A DNA stretch of 64,000 nt, from NCBI RefSeq assembly GCF_018257575.1, contig NZ_JAERJP010000010.1, positions 1-64,000 on the forward strand, in the 5' to 3' direction. Shown piece after piece: positions 36,850 through 46,386 of this stretch (within the stretch, counting starts at the first letter, position 1; each line of letters opens with the position of its first letter). Both the position numbers and the translations under genes were made by a program. The notes below the pieces were generated by a model. It ran no database searches, was not told the origin of the DNA, and saw nothing but the letters and a program-made list of their open reading frames with translations. Origin of the DNA: Tatumella sp. JGM91 (lineage in GTDB: Bacteria > Pseudomonadota > Gammaproteobacteria > Enterobacterales > Enterobacteriaceae).

Positions 36850-39105
36850 ATGCCGCTGATGCTCACCCAGTTGCGCGATATTGTGGAAAAGGTTGCCGGT
36901 GCTTCCCGACTCAATGAAGCACTGGAAATACTGGTTAATGAGATCTGCCGGATGATGGATACCGAAGTCTGTTCGGTGTATCTGGCTGACCATGAGCGTC
37001 AGTGCTACTACCTGATGGCGACACGCGGTTTAAAAAAACCGCGTGGCAGAACCATTACCCTGGCTTTTGACGAAGGCATTGTCGGGCTGGTCGGGCGTCT
37101 TGCCGAACCGATTAACCTCGCCGATGTTCAGAGCCACCCCAGTTTTAAATTTATCCCGTCAGTGAAAGAAGAAAATTATCGTTCTTTTCTCGGTGTGCCG
37201 GTAATTAACCGCCGTCAGGTGACGGGGGTACTGGTGGTACAGCAGCGGGAACTGCGTTCCTTCGACGAATCGGAAGAGTCTTTCCTGATGACCCTCGCGA
37301 CTCAGGTCGGCGCATTACTCTCCCAGTCGCAGACCGGACAGTTGTTTGGTTTGTTCCGCCAGAGCCGTATTAAAGCTATCGCCGCCTCGCCCGGGGTAGC
37401 CGTCGCCCCCGGCTGGGTTGACCATGTACAGCCGACCCTTGATCAGGTATCGCGCGCATCGACACTCGACAGCGAGCAGGAGCGGGAGCGTCTGTTACTG
37501 GCGATCAGTGAAGCCGGTGACGAGTTCCGTCGCTACAGTAAACGTTTTACCAGCAGTGTGCAGAAAGAAAGTGCGGCTATTTTTGACCTCTACTCGCACC
37601 TGCTGAGTGACCCGCGCCTGAAGAAAGATCTGCTGGCAGAAATAGATCGTGGTTCAGTCGCCGAATGGGCCGTGAAAACGGTGATTGAACAATACGCGGG
37701 TCAGTTTGCCGATTTAAAAGATGCCTATCTGCGGGAACGCAGTGGCGATATCCGTGAACTTGGGCAGCGGCTGCTGTTTCATCTTGACGACAGCCTGCAG
37801 GGCACGAATGCCTGGCCGGAACGTTTTGTTCTGGTAGCCGATGAACTGACCGCGACGGCCCTGGCCGAAGTTCCGCCGGAACGTCTGGCCGGTGTGGTGG
37901 TACGTGACGGTGCCGCCAACTCCCATGCGGCTATTTTAACCCGTGCCATGGGGATACCGGCGGTGATGGGCGCGGATATCCGCCCCGAACAGCTGCACAA
38001 GCAGTTACTGATTGTTGACGGCTACCGTGGTGAGTTGCTGATCGATCCTGAACCTATTCTGATTAAAGAATATCAGCGGCTGATCCGTGAAGAAAATGCC
38101 CTGAGTAAAACCGCCGAAGCCGAAGCGGAACACCCGGCAATGCTGAAAAGCGGCGAAGCGGTGGAAATTCTGCTGAATGCCGGGCTGAGTGCCGAGCTGG
38201 AACAGGAAATGAACAGTTGGGTGGATGGTGTCGGCCTGTATCGTACCGAAGTGCCGTTTATGCTGCAAAGCGGGTTTCCGTCCGAAGAAGAGCAGGTAGC
38301 CCAGTATCAGGGGATGTTACAGCTGTTCAATAATAAGTCTGTCACACTGCGCACCCTGGATATCGGTGCCGATAAGCAACTGCCTTATATGCCGATCAGT
38401 GAAGAAAACCCCAGCCTGGGGTGGCGGGGGATCCGCCTGACTCTCGATCAGCCGGAGATTTTTCTGGTACAGGTCCGTGCCATGCTGCGGGCCAATGCCG
38501 CCTCAGGCAACCTGAATATTCTGTTACCGATGGTGACCAGCATCGACGAAATCGATGAGGCGCGTAAACTGATCGAACGTGCCGGTCATGAAGTGGAAGA
38601 GATGCTGGGGTATGTGATCCCGCGTCCGAAAATCGGCATTATGATTGAAGTGCCCTCGATGATATTCCTTATCCCGCAGGTGGCCCGTAGTGTCGATTTT
38701 ATCTCGGTCGGCAGTAATGATCTGACCCAGTACCTGCTGGCTGTCGACAGGAATAATACCCGGGTGGCAAACCTTTACGATTCATTACACCCTTCAGTAT
38801 TACAGGCCTTGTATCATATCAGCGCCGAAGCCCGTCGCCATAACCTGCCGCTCAGCCTGTGTGGTGAGATGGCCGGTGACCCGATGTGTGTGGCACTACT
38901 GACAGGTATGGGATTCCGCCATTTAAGTATGAACGGCAAAAATGTCCCGCGGGTGAAATATCTGCTGCGTCATCTGGATTGTGACGAAACAGAACAGCTG
39001 ACCGCGCAGGTATTACAGGCCAGTACCGCCAGCGAGGTGCGTTATCAGGTGGTGGTGTTTATGGAGCGGCGGGGGCTGGGAGGCTTAATCCGCGGCGGGC
39101 GATGA
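36850..39105 (+). CDS. ptsP: Nitrogen PTS enzyme I (EI-Ntr)
   Basis: First phosphotransferase of the nitrogen-related PTS. It takes phosphate from phosphoenolpyruvate and passes it to NPr, influencing nitrogen and potassium responses. The product has 751 residues (748 in E. coli). An N-terminal GAF domain (residues 1-150, sensing glutamine and 2-oxoglutarate in the family) precedes the EI-like part. The phospho-histidine is His359 in DGAANSHAAILTRAMG. The PEP-binding barrel shows VGLYRTEVPFM, DIGADKQLPYM, GSNDLTQYLLAVDRN and LCGEMAGDP. The ribosome binding site AGAGGA lies inside the end of rppH. Confidence 0.96.
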   Translation: MPLMLTQLRDIVEKVAGASRLNEALEILVNEICRMMDTEVCSVYLADHERQCYYLMATRGLKKPRGRTITLAFDEGIVGLVGRLAEPINLADVQSHPSFKFIPSVKEENYRSFLGVPVINRRQVTGVLVVQQRELRSFDESEESFLMTLATQVGALLSQSQTGQLFGLFRQSRIKAIAASPGVAVAPGWVDHVQPTLDQVSRASTLDSEQERERLLLAISEAGDEFRRYSKRFTSSVQKESAAIFDLYSHLLSDPRLKKDLLAEIDRGSVAEWAVKTVIEQYAGQFADLKDAYLRERSGDIRELGQRLLFHLDDSLQGTNAWPERFVLVADELTATALAEVPPERLAGVVVRDGAANSHAAILTRAMGIPAVMGADIRPEQLHKQLLIVDGYRGELLIDPEPILIKEYQRLIREENALSKTAEAEAEHPAMLKSGEAVEILLNAGLSAELEQEMNSWVDGVGLYRTEVPFMLQSGFPSEEEQVAQYQGMLQLFNNKSVTLRTLDIGADKQLPYMPISEENPSLGWRGIRLTLDQPEIFLVQVRAMLRANAASGNLNILLPMVTSIDEIDEARKLIERAGHEVEEMLGYVIPRPKIGIMIEVPSMIFLIPQVARSVDFISVGSNDLTQYLLAVDRNNTRVANLYDSLHPSVLQALYHISAEARRHNLPLSLCGEMAGDPMCVALLTGMGFRHLSMNGKNVPRVKYLLRHLDCDETEQLTAQVLQASTASEVRYQVVVFMERRGLGGLIRGGR

Positions 39106-39235
39106 GACTCATTGCTGTTTACATTTGCCGGTCACACGCCGACAGCGGCTGTGCTATGATGCGCAACTCTTTACGGCCAGCGCGGGAGATCTCTCAGTAC
39201 CGGCTGGCTTTCAGATAGAAAAATAATGGTGAAAG

Positions 39236-40117
39236 ATGACAAACGGCTACCTCGCTTTTCCAAAATTTGACCCGGTGATTTTTTCTGTCGGCCCGGTTGC
39301 TCTTCACTGGTACGGTCTGATGTACCTGATCGGATTTATCTTTGCCATGTGGCTGGCAGGACGCAGGGCCAGTAAGCCCGGCAGTGGCTGGACCAAAAAC
39401 GAAGTCGAAAATTTACTGTATGCCGGTTTTCTCGGGGTATTCCTCGGCGGCCGTATCGGCTATGTGTTGTTTTATAACCTGCCGCTGTTTCTCGCCAACC
39501 CCCTGTATTTATTTAAGGTCTGGGATGGCGGTATGTCATTCCACGGCGGACTGATTGGTGTGATCGTGGTTATGCTGGTATTTGCCCGCCGCACCCACCG
39601 GACTTTCTTCCAGGTGTCAGACTTTATTGCCCCGCTGATCCCGTTTGGGCTGGGTGCCGGTCGTCTGGGGAACTTTATTAACGGTGAATTATGGGGCCGC
39701 GTGGACCCGAATTGTCCGTGGGCGATGCTGTTTCCCGGCTCCCGCAGCGAAGACCTGGCGCTGGTGGCGACCCACCCTCAGTGGCAGTCACTGCTGGATA
39801 CCTACGGTGTGCTGCCGCGTCATCCGTCACAGATTTATGAGCTGTTACTTGAAGGGGTGCTGTTATTTATCATCCTGAATGTATTTATTCGTAAACCGCG
39901 TCCGCGGGGAAGTGTGTCTGGTTTGTTCCTGATTGGTTACGGCGCTTTCCGGATCATTGTTGAGTTTTTCCGCCAGCCGGATGCCCAGCTTGGGTTATTT
40001 GGCGGCGTAATCAGTATGGGGCAGATCCTGTCCATACCAATGATTCTGGCCGGTGTTATTATGATGATTTGGGCTTACCGTAGCAGCCCCCTGAAACAAC
40101 CGGGTGAAGTAAAATGA
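39236..40117 (+). CDS. lgt: Prolipoprotein diacylglyceryl transferase
   Basis: An essential inner-membrane enzyme that transfers diacylglycerol from phosphatidylglycerol to the lipobox cysteine of lipoproteins. The product has 293 residues (291 in E. coli), with about seven membrane segments. Motifs are [13 protein letters not shown], the HGG region [10 protein letters not shown] with the essential His, and the Lgt signature [14 protein letters not shown] with the essential Arg. It overlaps thyA by four bases (ATGA), as in E. coli, and follows ptsP after 130 bases that probably contain its own promoter. Confidence 0.96.
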   Translation: MTNGYLAFPKFDPVIFSVGPVALHWYGLMYLIGFIFAMWLAGRRASKPGSGWTKNEVENLLYAGFLGVFLGGRIGYVLFYNLPLFLANPLYLFKVWDGGMSFHGGLIGVIVVMLVFARRTHRTFFQVSDFIAPLIPFGLGAGRLGNFINGELWGRVDPNCPWAMLFPGSRSEDLALVATHPQWQSLLDTYGVLPRHPSQIYELLLEGVLLFIILNVFIRKPRPRGSVSGLFLIGYGAFRIIVEFFRQPDAQLGLFGGVISMGQILSIPMILAGVIMMIWAYRSSPLKQPGEVK

Positions 40118-40908
40118 AACAGTATCTGGATCTGATGCAGAAAGTATTAAACGAAGGTGCATCAAAAGATGACCGTACCGGCACCGGTACCCTGTCGATC
40201 TTTGGCCACCAGATGCGCTTTGATCTGCAACAGGGATTTCCGCTGGTGACCACCAAAAAGTGTCATCTGCGTTCAATTGTGCATGAGCTGCTGTGGTTCC
40301 TGCAGGGTGATACTAATATTGCCTATCTGAAAGAAAATAAGGTCAGTATCTGGGATGAGTGGGCCGACGAAAACGGTGATTTAGGGCCGGTTTATGGCCA
40401 GCAATGGCGCAGCTGGCCGGCGGCCGATGGCCGTCATATTGACCAGATCAGCGAAGTGATCCGTCAGCTGAAACAGGACCCGGATTCACGGCGGATTATT
40501 GTTTCTGCGTGGAATGTCGGCGAACTGGATAAAATGGCGCTGGCTCCCTGCCATGCTTTCTTCCAGTTTTATGTTGCCGGGGGGCGCTTAAGCTGTCAGC
40601 TGTACCAGCGCTCATGCGATGTTTTCCTCGGTCTGCCCTTTAATATTGCCAGCTATGCTTTACTGGTACATATGGTCGCTCAGCAGTGCGATTTAGAGGT
40701 CGGTGATTTTGTCTGGACCGGCGGGGATACCCACCTGTACAACAACCATCTGCAACAGGCGCGCCTGCAACTGACTCGTGAACCGCGTCCGCTGCCGACC
40801 CTGAAAATTAAGCGTAAACCGGACTCTGTTTTCGACTATCGTTTCGAAGACTTTGAGATTGAAGGCTACGATCCGCATCCGGCGATTAAAGCCCCGGTCG
40901 CTGTCTGA
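40114..40908 (+). CDS. thyA: Thymidylate synthase
   Basis: It methylates dUMP to dTMP with methylene-tetrahydrofolate. The product has 264 residues, the same as E. coli ThyA. The nucleophile is Cys146 in [32 protein letters not shown] at the N-terminus, [19 protein letters not shown] and the C-terminal KAPVAV are conserved. Its start is coupled to the lgt stop through ATGA. A strong terminator follows, so the ppd genes downstream need their own promoter or read-through. Confidence 0.97.
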   Translation: MKQYLDLMQKVLNEGASKDDRTGTGTLSIFGHQMRFDLQQGFPLVTTKKCHLRSIVHELLWFLQGDTNIAYLKENKVSIWDEWADENGDLGPVYGQQWRSWPAADGRHIDQISEVIRQLKQDPDSRRIIVSAWNVGELDKMALAPCHAFFQFYVAGGRLSCQLYQRSCDVFLGLPFNIASYALLVHMVAQQCDLEVGDFVWTGGDTHLYNNHLQQARLQLTREPRPLPTLKIKRKPDSVFDYRFEDFEIEGYDPHPAIKAPVAV

Positions 40909-40931
40909 ACCGATACGCCTGAGGCTGGCTG

Positions 40932-40969
40932 AAAAGGCGGCAGAGCATTATTGCTCTGCCGCCTTTTTT
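40932..40969 (+). terminator. Strong terminator after thyA
   Basis: A long perfect stem (AAAAGGCGGCAGAGCA paired with TGCTCTGCCGCCTTTT) with a four-base loop, followed by TTTTTTA. Confidence 0.93.
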
Positions 40970-41106
40970 ATCGCAGCCGATAAACCCTGCAGTGGATCCG
41001 GCGTTTCGGCAGAATGTTGTTATCTGCGGTAATTTAATTACGGCGGGTTACGCACTCAGCGGCCTGACTGCTGTTGTTCTGACGGAAGAACCTTCAGTAT
41101 AGGGGA

Positions 41107-41595
41107 ATGAAAACCTACTGCCCGGCAGGGGACGCTGCCGGATTTACCTTACCGGAACTGGCGCTGGTGCTGCTGATTATTGCAGTGCTGACGGCCGGTG
41201 GCGGATATTACCGGCAATGGTCAGGCTATCGTCAGCAATTATCAGACACTGCCAGCCAGTTGCATCTGTTTCTGGCCGGGGTACGGGAGAATGCGAACCG
41301 TACTCACCGTGATCTGCCACTGAGGGTACGTCAGACCGCTGATGGCTGGTGTATTGATGCCAGTCCGTCGCCTTCGCCCGGAGACTGCCAGACCCGCGGG
41401 CGTTTTGTCTGGCAGGCACCTTACCCGCAGGTCGCGCTGCTGGCCGTGAATGGTCAGCCGGGGTTTTACGGGCGGCGCAGTGTGGCGCGGGCCGGCAGTA
41501 TTGAGTTTGGTCAGCCGCGACAGGCGTGGCGGATTATTATTTCTGCGCGGGCACGGATCCGCGTCTGTCAGCCAGCACAGGAGGGATGCCAGTGA
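41107..41595 (+). CDS. ppdA: Prepilin peptidase-dependent protein PpdA (minor pseudopilin)
   Basis: A 162-residue type IV prepilin-like protein. The short leader ends in the processing site Gly-Phe of AAGFTLPELALVLLIIAVL, where prepilin peptidase cuts, followed by the usual N-terminal hydrophobic helix. The globular part has cysteine pairs (CIDAS...DCQT and RVCQPAQEGC). It is the first of four minor-pseudopilin genes between thyA and recC, the same set as E. coli ppdA-ppdB-ygdB-ppdC, which are thought to prime pilus assembly. The stop overlaps the ppdB GTG start. Confidence 0.9.
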   Translation: MKTYCPAGDAAGFTLPELALVLLIIAVLTAGGGYYRQWSGYRQQLSDTASQLHLFLAGVRENANRTHRDLPLRVRQTADGWCIDASPSPSPGDCQTRGRFVWQAPYPQVALLAVNGQPGFYGRRSVARAGSIEFGQPRQAWRIIISARARIRVCQPAQEGCQ

Positions 41596-42158
41596 CCGCA
41601 CCGCAACCTGTACCGCCCTGTTGCCAGCGGGGATTTACCCTCAGTGAAATGCTGCTGGCGATGCTGATCTGCGGGGTGGTTTTACTGGGGGCGGCACAGT
41701 TTTTTCCGCGACTGTTTCAGCAAAGCCGTCAGTTACAGCAACAGAATCTGCTGACTCAGGAGCTTCGCCAGCTGATGCTGGTACTGGAGAAAAATCTGCG
41801 CCGTGCCGGGTTCTGCCAGCAGAGTCCCTGTGCCGGCCGCGGGGTGACAGTCAGTGACCAGGGACGCTGTCTTATCCTGCGGCTGCAGGAACGGCGCTAT
41901 CCGGCGGACGGCAGGCCCGGCGGACTGGCCAATGAAAGTTATGGATACCGCTGGCGGGACGGCAGTATCGAAACTCAGCGCGGTGTGCAGCACTGCCGGG
42001 AAACGGGCTGGGAACGGCTGACGGACCCGGCCACATTACGGGTGGATGCCCTGCGCTTTGAGTCTCAGCTGCCACGGGTCGGTATTTATCTGCGGATATC
42101 GTCGGGCTCGGGAGTGACGGTCAGCCGTCAGCACTGGCTACTGGCAGAAAACCTGTGA
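41592..42158 (+). CDS. ppdB: Prepilin peptidase-dependent protein PpdB
   Basis: A 188-residue minor pseudopilin (187 in E. coli). The prepilin motif is QRGFTLSEMLLAMLICGVVL at about residues 11-30, followed by a globular domain with cysteines (GFCQQSPC, QGRCLIL, VQHCRETGW). The GTG start at 41592 overlaps the ppdA stop as GTGA and has an AGGAGG seven to eight bases upstream. An ATG two codons earlier (41586) is too close to that site, and a longer frame starting inside ppdA is rejected. The next gene overlaps by four bases. Confidence 0.88.
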   Translation: MTAPQPVPPCCQRGFTLSEMLLAMLICGVVLLGAAQFFPRLFQQSRQLQQQNLLTQELRQLMLVLEKNLRRAGFCQQSPCAGRGVTVSDQGRCLILRLQERRYPADGRPGGLANESYGYRWRDGSIETQRGVQHCRETGWERLTDPATLRVDALRFESQLPRVGIYLRISSGSGVTVSRQHWLLAENL

Positions 42159-42733
42159 ACCGGCAGGGTAGCAGTCCGCTGGTGATGGTATTGATTCTGT
42201 TACTGAGCGGGACGTTATTACTGCATAGCAGTGCCCGTTTGCTGACCAGGGGGATGGCAGGAGCCGCGGATGAATCACAATATTTGCAGGACTTTTATCA
42301 GGCGCAGTCTTCTCTGGCGTGGGGGGAGCGTCAGTCATGGCCGGATAACAATGGCTGGCAGTGCCGCCGGGTACCGGTCGCGGGTGGCTACAGCTGTTTA
42401 TTATGGCAAACGGCGGATAGCGGGTTGTTACTGGGCCAGTCGCGTAATGCGGAAAAACAGATCTGGCGTATTATCCGCCGTGCGTTCCCTGACCAGCCGC
42501 AGATTATGGCGGTTGCCGGTGGCTGGACCGATCTCTGTCCGCTGGCCGATGAGAAGCGCTGTACGGTTTCAGTCGCAGGGGTTCAGCCTGACCGAAAGCC
42601 TGATAGCGCTACTGATCCTGTCCCTCGGGGTAGTGATGTTATCCGGTTACCATCAGCAACTGGTGACGGCCTATCGGCTACAGTGGGCGCAGCGCGACGC
42701 GGCCTGGGCGGCGACCCGGTTGCTGGCCGGTAA
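42155..42733 (+). CDS. ygdB: YgdB-like pseudopilin-associated protein with extended C-terminus
   Basis: This matches E. coli YgdB (135 residues, DUF2509), which lies in the same place in the minor pseudopilin operon. It has a hydrophobic N-terminal helix (SSPLVMVLILLLSGTLLL) and conserved SLAWGERQSW, a CRR..., and GGWTDLCPL near the usual end. Here the frame does not stop after CPLADEKRC but runs on for about 57 more residues, all of them over the start of ppdC in another frame, to a total of 192. The extension (rich in Arg, Ser, Asp, Gly) looks like out-of-frame ppdC and probably adds no domain. It starts four bases before the ppdB stop. Confidence 0.75.
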   Translation: MNRQGSSPLVMVLILLLSGTLLLHSSARLLTRGMAGAADESQYLQDFYQAQSSLAWGERQSWPDNNGWQCRRVPVAGGYSCLLWQTADSGLLLGQSRNAEKQIWRIIRRAFPDQPQIMAVAGGWTDLCPLADEKRCTVSVAGVQPDRKPDSATDPVPRGSDVIRLPSATGDGLSATVGAARRGLGGDPVAGR

Positions 42734-42884
42734 GCCGGTGGCTGGCTGGGAAAATGAACTGAAACAGGAGGTCACCGCCGAAGGCTGCCGCCTGGTAACG
42801 GCGCAGGTCAGGGGCCGGTTTAACCGCCATTTCAGGCTGCAGCAGTTGTTTTGCCCGCCTTTCGGTCAGCGTTTACCGGAATAA
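42549..42884 (+). CDS. ppdC: Prepilin peptidase-dependent protein PpdC
   Basis: A 111-residue minor pseudopilin. The leader is short (MRSAVRFQSQ) and is followed by the prepilin motif GFSLTESLIALLILSLGVVM, with Gly-Phe cleavage. The mature part is small and holds a cysteine pair (EGCRLVT and LFCPPFG). ATG 42549 is chosen because the leader length is normal, while a longer frame from 42270 has no homology. It overlaps the ygdB reading frame by 185 bases. It lies 76 bases before recC. Confidence 0.82.
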   Translation: MRSAVRFQSQGFSLTESLIALLILSLGVVMLSGYHQQLVTAYRLQWAQRDAAWAATRLLAGKPVAGWENELKQEVTAEGCRLVTAQVRGRFNRHFRLQQLFCPPFGQRLPE

Positions 42885-42960
42885 CTGCTGCTAATGCTTG
42901 CAACCGCTAAATCAGAAGGTACAGTGACGGTCACCGCCGGCAGCCGTTTCAGGAGACAGT

Positions 42961-45900
42961 ATGTTCAGTGTTTACCATTCCAATCAGCTGGATATTTTAA
43001 AGGATCTCACTGCCCATCTCATCAGGATGCAGCCCCTGAGCGATCCTTTTGCCAAAGAAGTTGTGCTGGTGCAAAGCCCCGGCATGGCTCAGTGGCTACA
43101 GATGGCGCTGGCTGACGAGTTCAGTATTGCCGCCAATATCGAGTTTCCCCTGCCGGCAACCTTTATCTGGCAGATGTTTATGCAGGTGCTGCCCGGGATT
43201 CCCCGGCAAAGTGCCTTTAATAAAAGTGCCATGAGCTGGAAGCTGATGACCTTACTGCCGGAGATGCTGGCGCGGGACGACTTTTTACCCCTGCGCCATT
43301 ACCTGAATGATGATGACGATAAACGAAAACTGTTCCAGCTCAGCAGCCGGATAGCCGATTTATTTGACCAGTATCTGGTGTACCGTCCTGACTGGCTGAA
43401 CCAGTGGCAGCAACAGCAGCTGGTAGAGGGATTAGGCGACGCCCAGCAATGGCAGGCTCCCTTATGGCGGGCGCTGGTGGAATATACCGCCGAACTGGGG
43501 CAGCCTGAATGGCACCGTGCCAATCTGTATTCACGGTTTATTCAGGCCCTGGAGACCGGTGATACGCCGCCGCCGGGGCTGCCGCCACGGGTATTTATTT
43601 GCGGTATTTCGGCCCTGCCCCCGGTATATTTGCAGGCTTTACAGGCCCTGGGACGGCATATTGATATTCATCTGTTGTTTACTAATCCGTGCCGTGACTA
43701 CTGGGGCGACATCCGTGACCGGACGTTTCTTGCCCGACTACAACACCGCCAGCGTCAGCAGATTAACTCTTCGCAACAACGGCCGGTGTTCCGTGAACCA
43801 GAGCAGGCCGCCTCGCTGTTTAATGAGGACGGAGAGCAACAGCTGACCCAGCCGCTGCTTGCTTCCTGGGGAAAGCTGGGACGCGATAACTTATATCTGC
43901 TGGCTCAGATGGATGCACTGGATAATGAAATTGATGCCTTTGCCGGGCCGGGGGAAGACAGCCTGCTGCATTGTCTGCAACAGGATATTCTGACCCTTGA
44001 GGACCACTCGGTCAGCGGGCTGACCAGCGAACAATATAACCACAGCGGCAGTAAACGCCGGTTATCGCCCGAGGATGATTCGTTTTCGCTGCGTGCCTGT
44101 CACAGCCCGCAGCGTGAAGTTGAAGTTTTACAGGATTACCTGCTGGGACTGATGGAGGCCGATCCGCAACTGAAACCGCGGGATATTATCGTGATGGTCG
44201 CCGATATTGACAGCTATTCACCTTTTATCCAGTCGGTATTTAACGGGGTTAATCGTCAGCGGCATATTCCGTTTGCCATCTCCGATCGCCGTGCCAGTCA
44301 GGCCCATCCGGTGATCCAGGCCTTTTTACAGTTACTGTCGCTGCCCGACAGCCGTTTTACGTCGGAAGATGTTCTGGCCCTGCTGGAAGTGCCGGCGCTG
44401 GCTGCCCGTTTTTCGATTAATGAACAGGGGCTGCGAACCCTGCGCCACTGGGTGGATGAATCCGGGGTGCGCTGGGGGCTGGATGACAGCAGCGTCAGTG
44501 ACCTGTCGTTACCGGTGACGGGCCAGCATACCTGGCAGTTTGGCCTGCAACGTATGTTGCTGGGGTATGCCCTGGAAAGTGAGCAGGGTGACTGGCAGGG
44601 GATTCTGCCTTATGACGAGTCGGCCGGACTGATGGCCGAACTGGCCGGGCAGCTGGCCGAACTGCTGAGTTGCCTGGCTTATTGGCGTCAGCGTTTACGC
44701 CAGTCTCTGTCTCTGCGGGACTGGCAGCCCTGTTGCCGCGAGATGATTGATACCTTTTTTAGCGGCGACACAGACAGTGAAACCGCACTGGCACTGATTG
44801 ATGAACAGTGGCGGCAGCTGACAGAGCAGGGGATTGAAGCACAGTATCCGGCTCAGATTCCGGTGACCATATTGCGGGATGAATTACGCGGTCTGCTGGA
44901 CCAGCAGCGTATCAGCCAGCGTTTTCTGGCGGGGCAGGTGAATTTCTGTACCCTGATGCCGATGCGTTCCATTCCGTTTAAGGTAGTCTGCCTGCTGGGA
45001 ATGAATGACGGTGTTTATCCCCGGACGCTGACCCCTTCCGGATTTGACCTGATGCAGCAATCGACGCGCCGTGGCGATCGCAGTCGCCGGGATGATGACC
45101 GTTACCTGTTTCTTGAAGCGCTGGTATCAGCCCGCGACCGTCTGTATATCAGCTATATCGGCCGCAGTATTCAGGATAACCGTGTGCGTCTGCCATCAGT
45201 ACTGGTGAGTGAACTTTGTGAATATATCTCTCAGAGCTTTTGCCTGCCCGGCGATGAAGCCCTGAACGTGGATGACAGTGCACAGCAGGTACTTGAGCAC
45301 CTGCTGCATCAGCACAGCCGTACCCCGTTTGCGGCCGAAAACTTTATGCCACAGGCTGCGCGGCAAAGCTTTGCCAGTGAATGGCTGCCTTCTGCCCGCG
45401 GTCAGGGAGAAGCCCTGCCATCCTTTGTTCAGCCGCTGGCGGAGTTTTGTTGCGACGAAATATCCCTGGAGGAGTTACTGCGTTTCTGGCGGCATCCGGT
45501 GCGGGCCTGGTTTACCCGGCGGCTGGGGGTGAGTTTTCTGGCGGAGGAAGATGACCTGCCGGATACGGAGCCTTTTGTACTGGATAATCTGCAGCGCTAT
45601 CAGATCAACAGTCAGCTGCTGAATGCCCTGATTTATCAGCAGGACAGTGAGCAGTTTTTCCAGCGGCAGCGGATGGCGGGTCATCTGCCTTACGGGCCTT
45701 TTGGCGCCCTGTTCCGCGAAAAACAGTTAGCCGATATGCAGGAGATTGCCAGTCAGGTGAGCGGACAACTGGCCGATACCCGCAGTATTGAGGTGGATCT
45801 GGAATTACAGGTACGGCTGACGGGCTGGCTGACCGGGGTACAGGATGACGGTATTCTGCGCTGGCGGCCGGGAGAGCTTAATCTCAGTGATGGCCTGCTA

Positions 45901-46335
45901 TTATGGATTGAGCACGTGGTTTACTGTGCCCTCGGTTACCAGGGGATCAGCCGCATGTACGGACGTAAAAACAGTGGCTGGCGTTTTCTGCCCCTACCGC
46001 CGGAGCAGGCCCTGCAGCAGCTGGAACAGCTGATCGATGGCTTTCTGCAGGGGATGAACCAGCCGTTGTTACTGCTGAACCGTTGCGGTGGCAGCTGGCT
46101 GACCAGCAGCCTGAGTGCTGATAAGCAGCAACTGCTGACCGATGAAGAAACCCGGCGCAAGGCATTACAAAAACTGACGGATGCCTGGCAGGGCAGTTTC
46201 CAGGTGCCGGGCGAAGGCAGTGATCCTTATTTGCAGCGTCTGTGCCGTGAACCCGGCCCGCAGGTGATTAGCGAAATCTGTGCGGCGGCCGGACAGTGGT
46301 ATCTGCCGGTGATCCGTGCCCATGTGGCCGAATAA
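42961..46335 (+). CDS. recC: Exodeoxyribonuclease V gamma subunit RecC
   Basis: A subunit of RecBCD, which processes double-strand breaks and recognises Chi. RecC splits the strands and reads Chi. The product has 1124 residues (1122 in E. coli). The N-terminus MFSVYHSNQLDILKDL, the motif VQSPGMAQWLQM and the later LMPMRSIPFKVVCLLGMNDG and RRGDRSRRDDDRYLFLEAL are conserved RecC blocks (inactive helicase and nuclease folds). CAGGAGA lies before the ATG. The gene is followed after only 51 bases by recB, with no ptrA between. Confidence 0.95.
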   Translation: MFSVYHSNQLDILKDLTAHLIRMQPLSDPFAKEVVLVQSPGMAQWLQMALADEFSIAANIEFPLPATFIWQMFMQVLPGIPRQSAFNKSAMSWKLMTLLPEMLARDDFLPLRHYLNDDDDKRKLFQLSSRIADLFDQYLVYRPDWLNQWQQQQLVEGLGDAQQWQAPLWRALVEYTAELGQPEWHRANLYSRFIQALETGDTPPPGLPPRVFICGISALPPVYLQALQALGRHIDIHLLFTNPCRDYWGDIRDRTFLARLQHRQRQQINSSQQRPVFREPEQAASLFNEDGEQQLTQPLLASWGKLGRDNLYLLAQMDALDNEIDAFAGPGEDSLLHCLQQDILTLEDHSVSGLTSEQYNHSGSKRRLSPEDDSFSLRACHSPQREVEVLQDYLLGLMEADPQLKPRDIIVMVADIDSYSPFIQSVFNGVNRQRHIPFAISDRRASQAHPVIQAFLQLLSLPDSRFTSEDVLALLEVPALAARFSINEQGLRTLRHWVDESGVRWGLDDSSVSDLSLPVTGQHTWQFGLQRMLLGYALESEQGDWQGILPYDESAGLMAELAGQLAELLSCLAYWRQRLRQSLSLRDWQPCCREMIDTFFSGDTDSETALALIDEQWRQLTEQGIEAQYPAQIPVTILRDELRGLLDQQRISQRFLAGQVNFCTLMPMRSIPFKVVCLLGMNDGVYPRTLTPSGFDLMQQSTRRGDRSRRDDDRYLFLEALVSARDRLYISYIGRSIQDNRVRLPSVLVSELCEYISQSFCLPGDEALNVDDSAQQVLEHLLHQHSRTPFAAENFMPQAARQSFASEWLPSARGQGEALPSFVQPLAEFCCDEISLEELLRFWRHPVRAWFTRRLGVSFLAEEDDLPDTEPFVLDNLQRYQINSQLLNALIYQQDSEQFFQRQRMAGHLPYGPFGALFREKQLADMQEIASQVSGQLADTRSIEVDLELQVRLTGWLTGVQDDGILRWRPGELNLSDGLLLWIEHVVYCALGYQGISRMYGRKNSGWRFLPLPPEQALQQLEQLIDGFLQGMNQPLLLLNRCGGSWLTSSLSADKQQLLTDEETRRKALQKLTDAWQGSFQVPGEGSDPYLQRLCREPGPQVISEICAAAGQWYLPVIRAHVAE

Positions 46336-46386
46336 CTGCAGCCTGACAGGCCGGACTAAATTAATCATAAGTAAGGGATGATGAAT

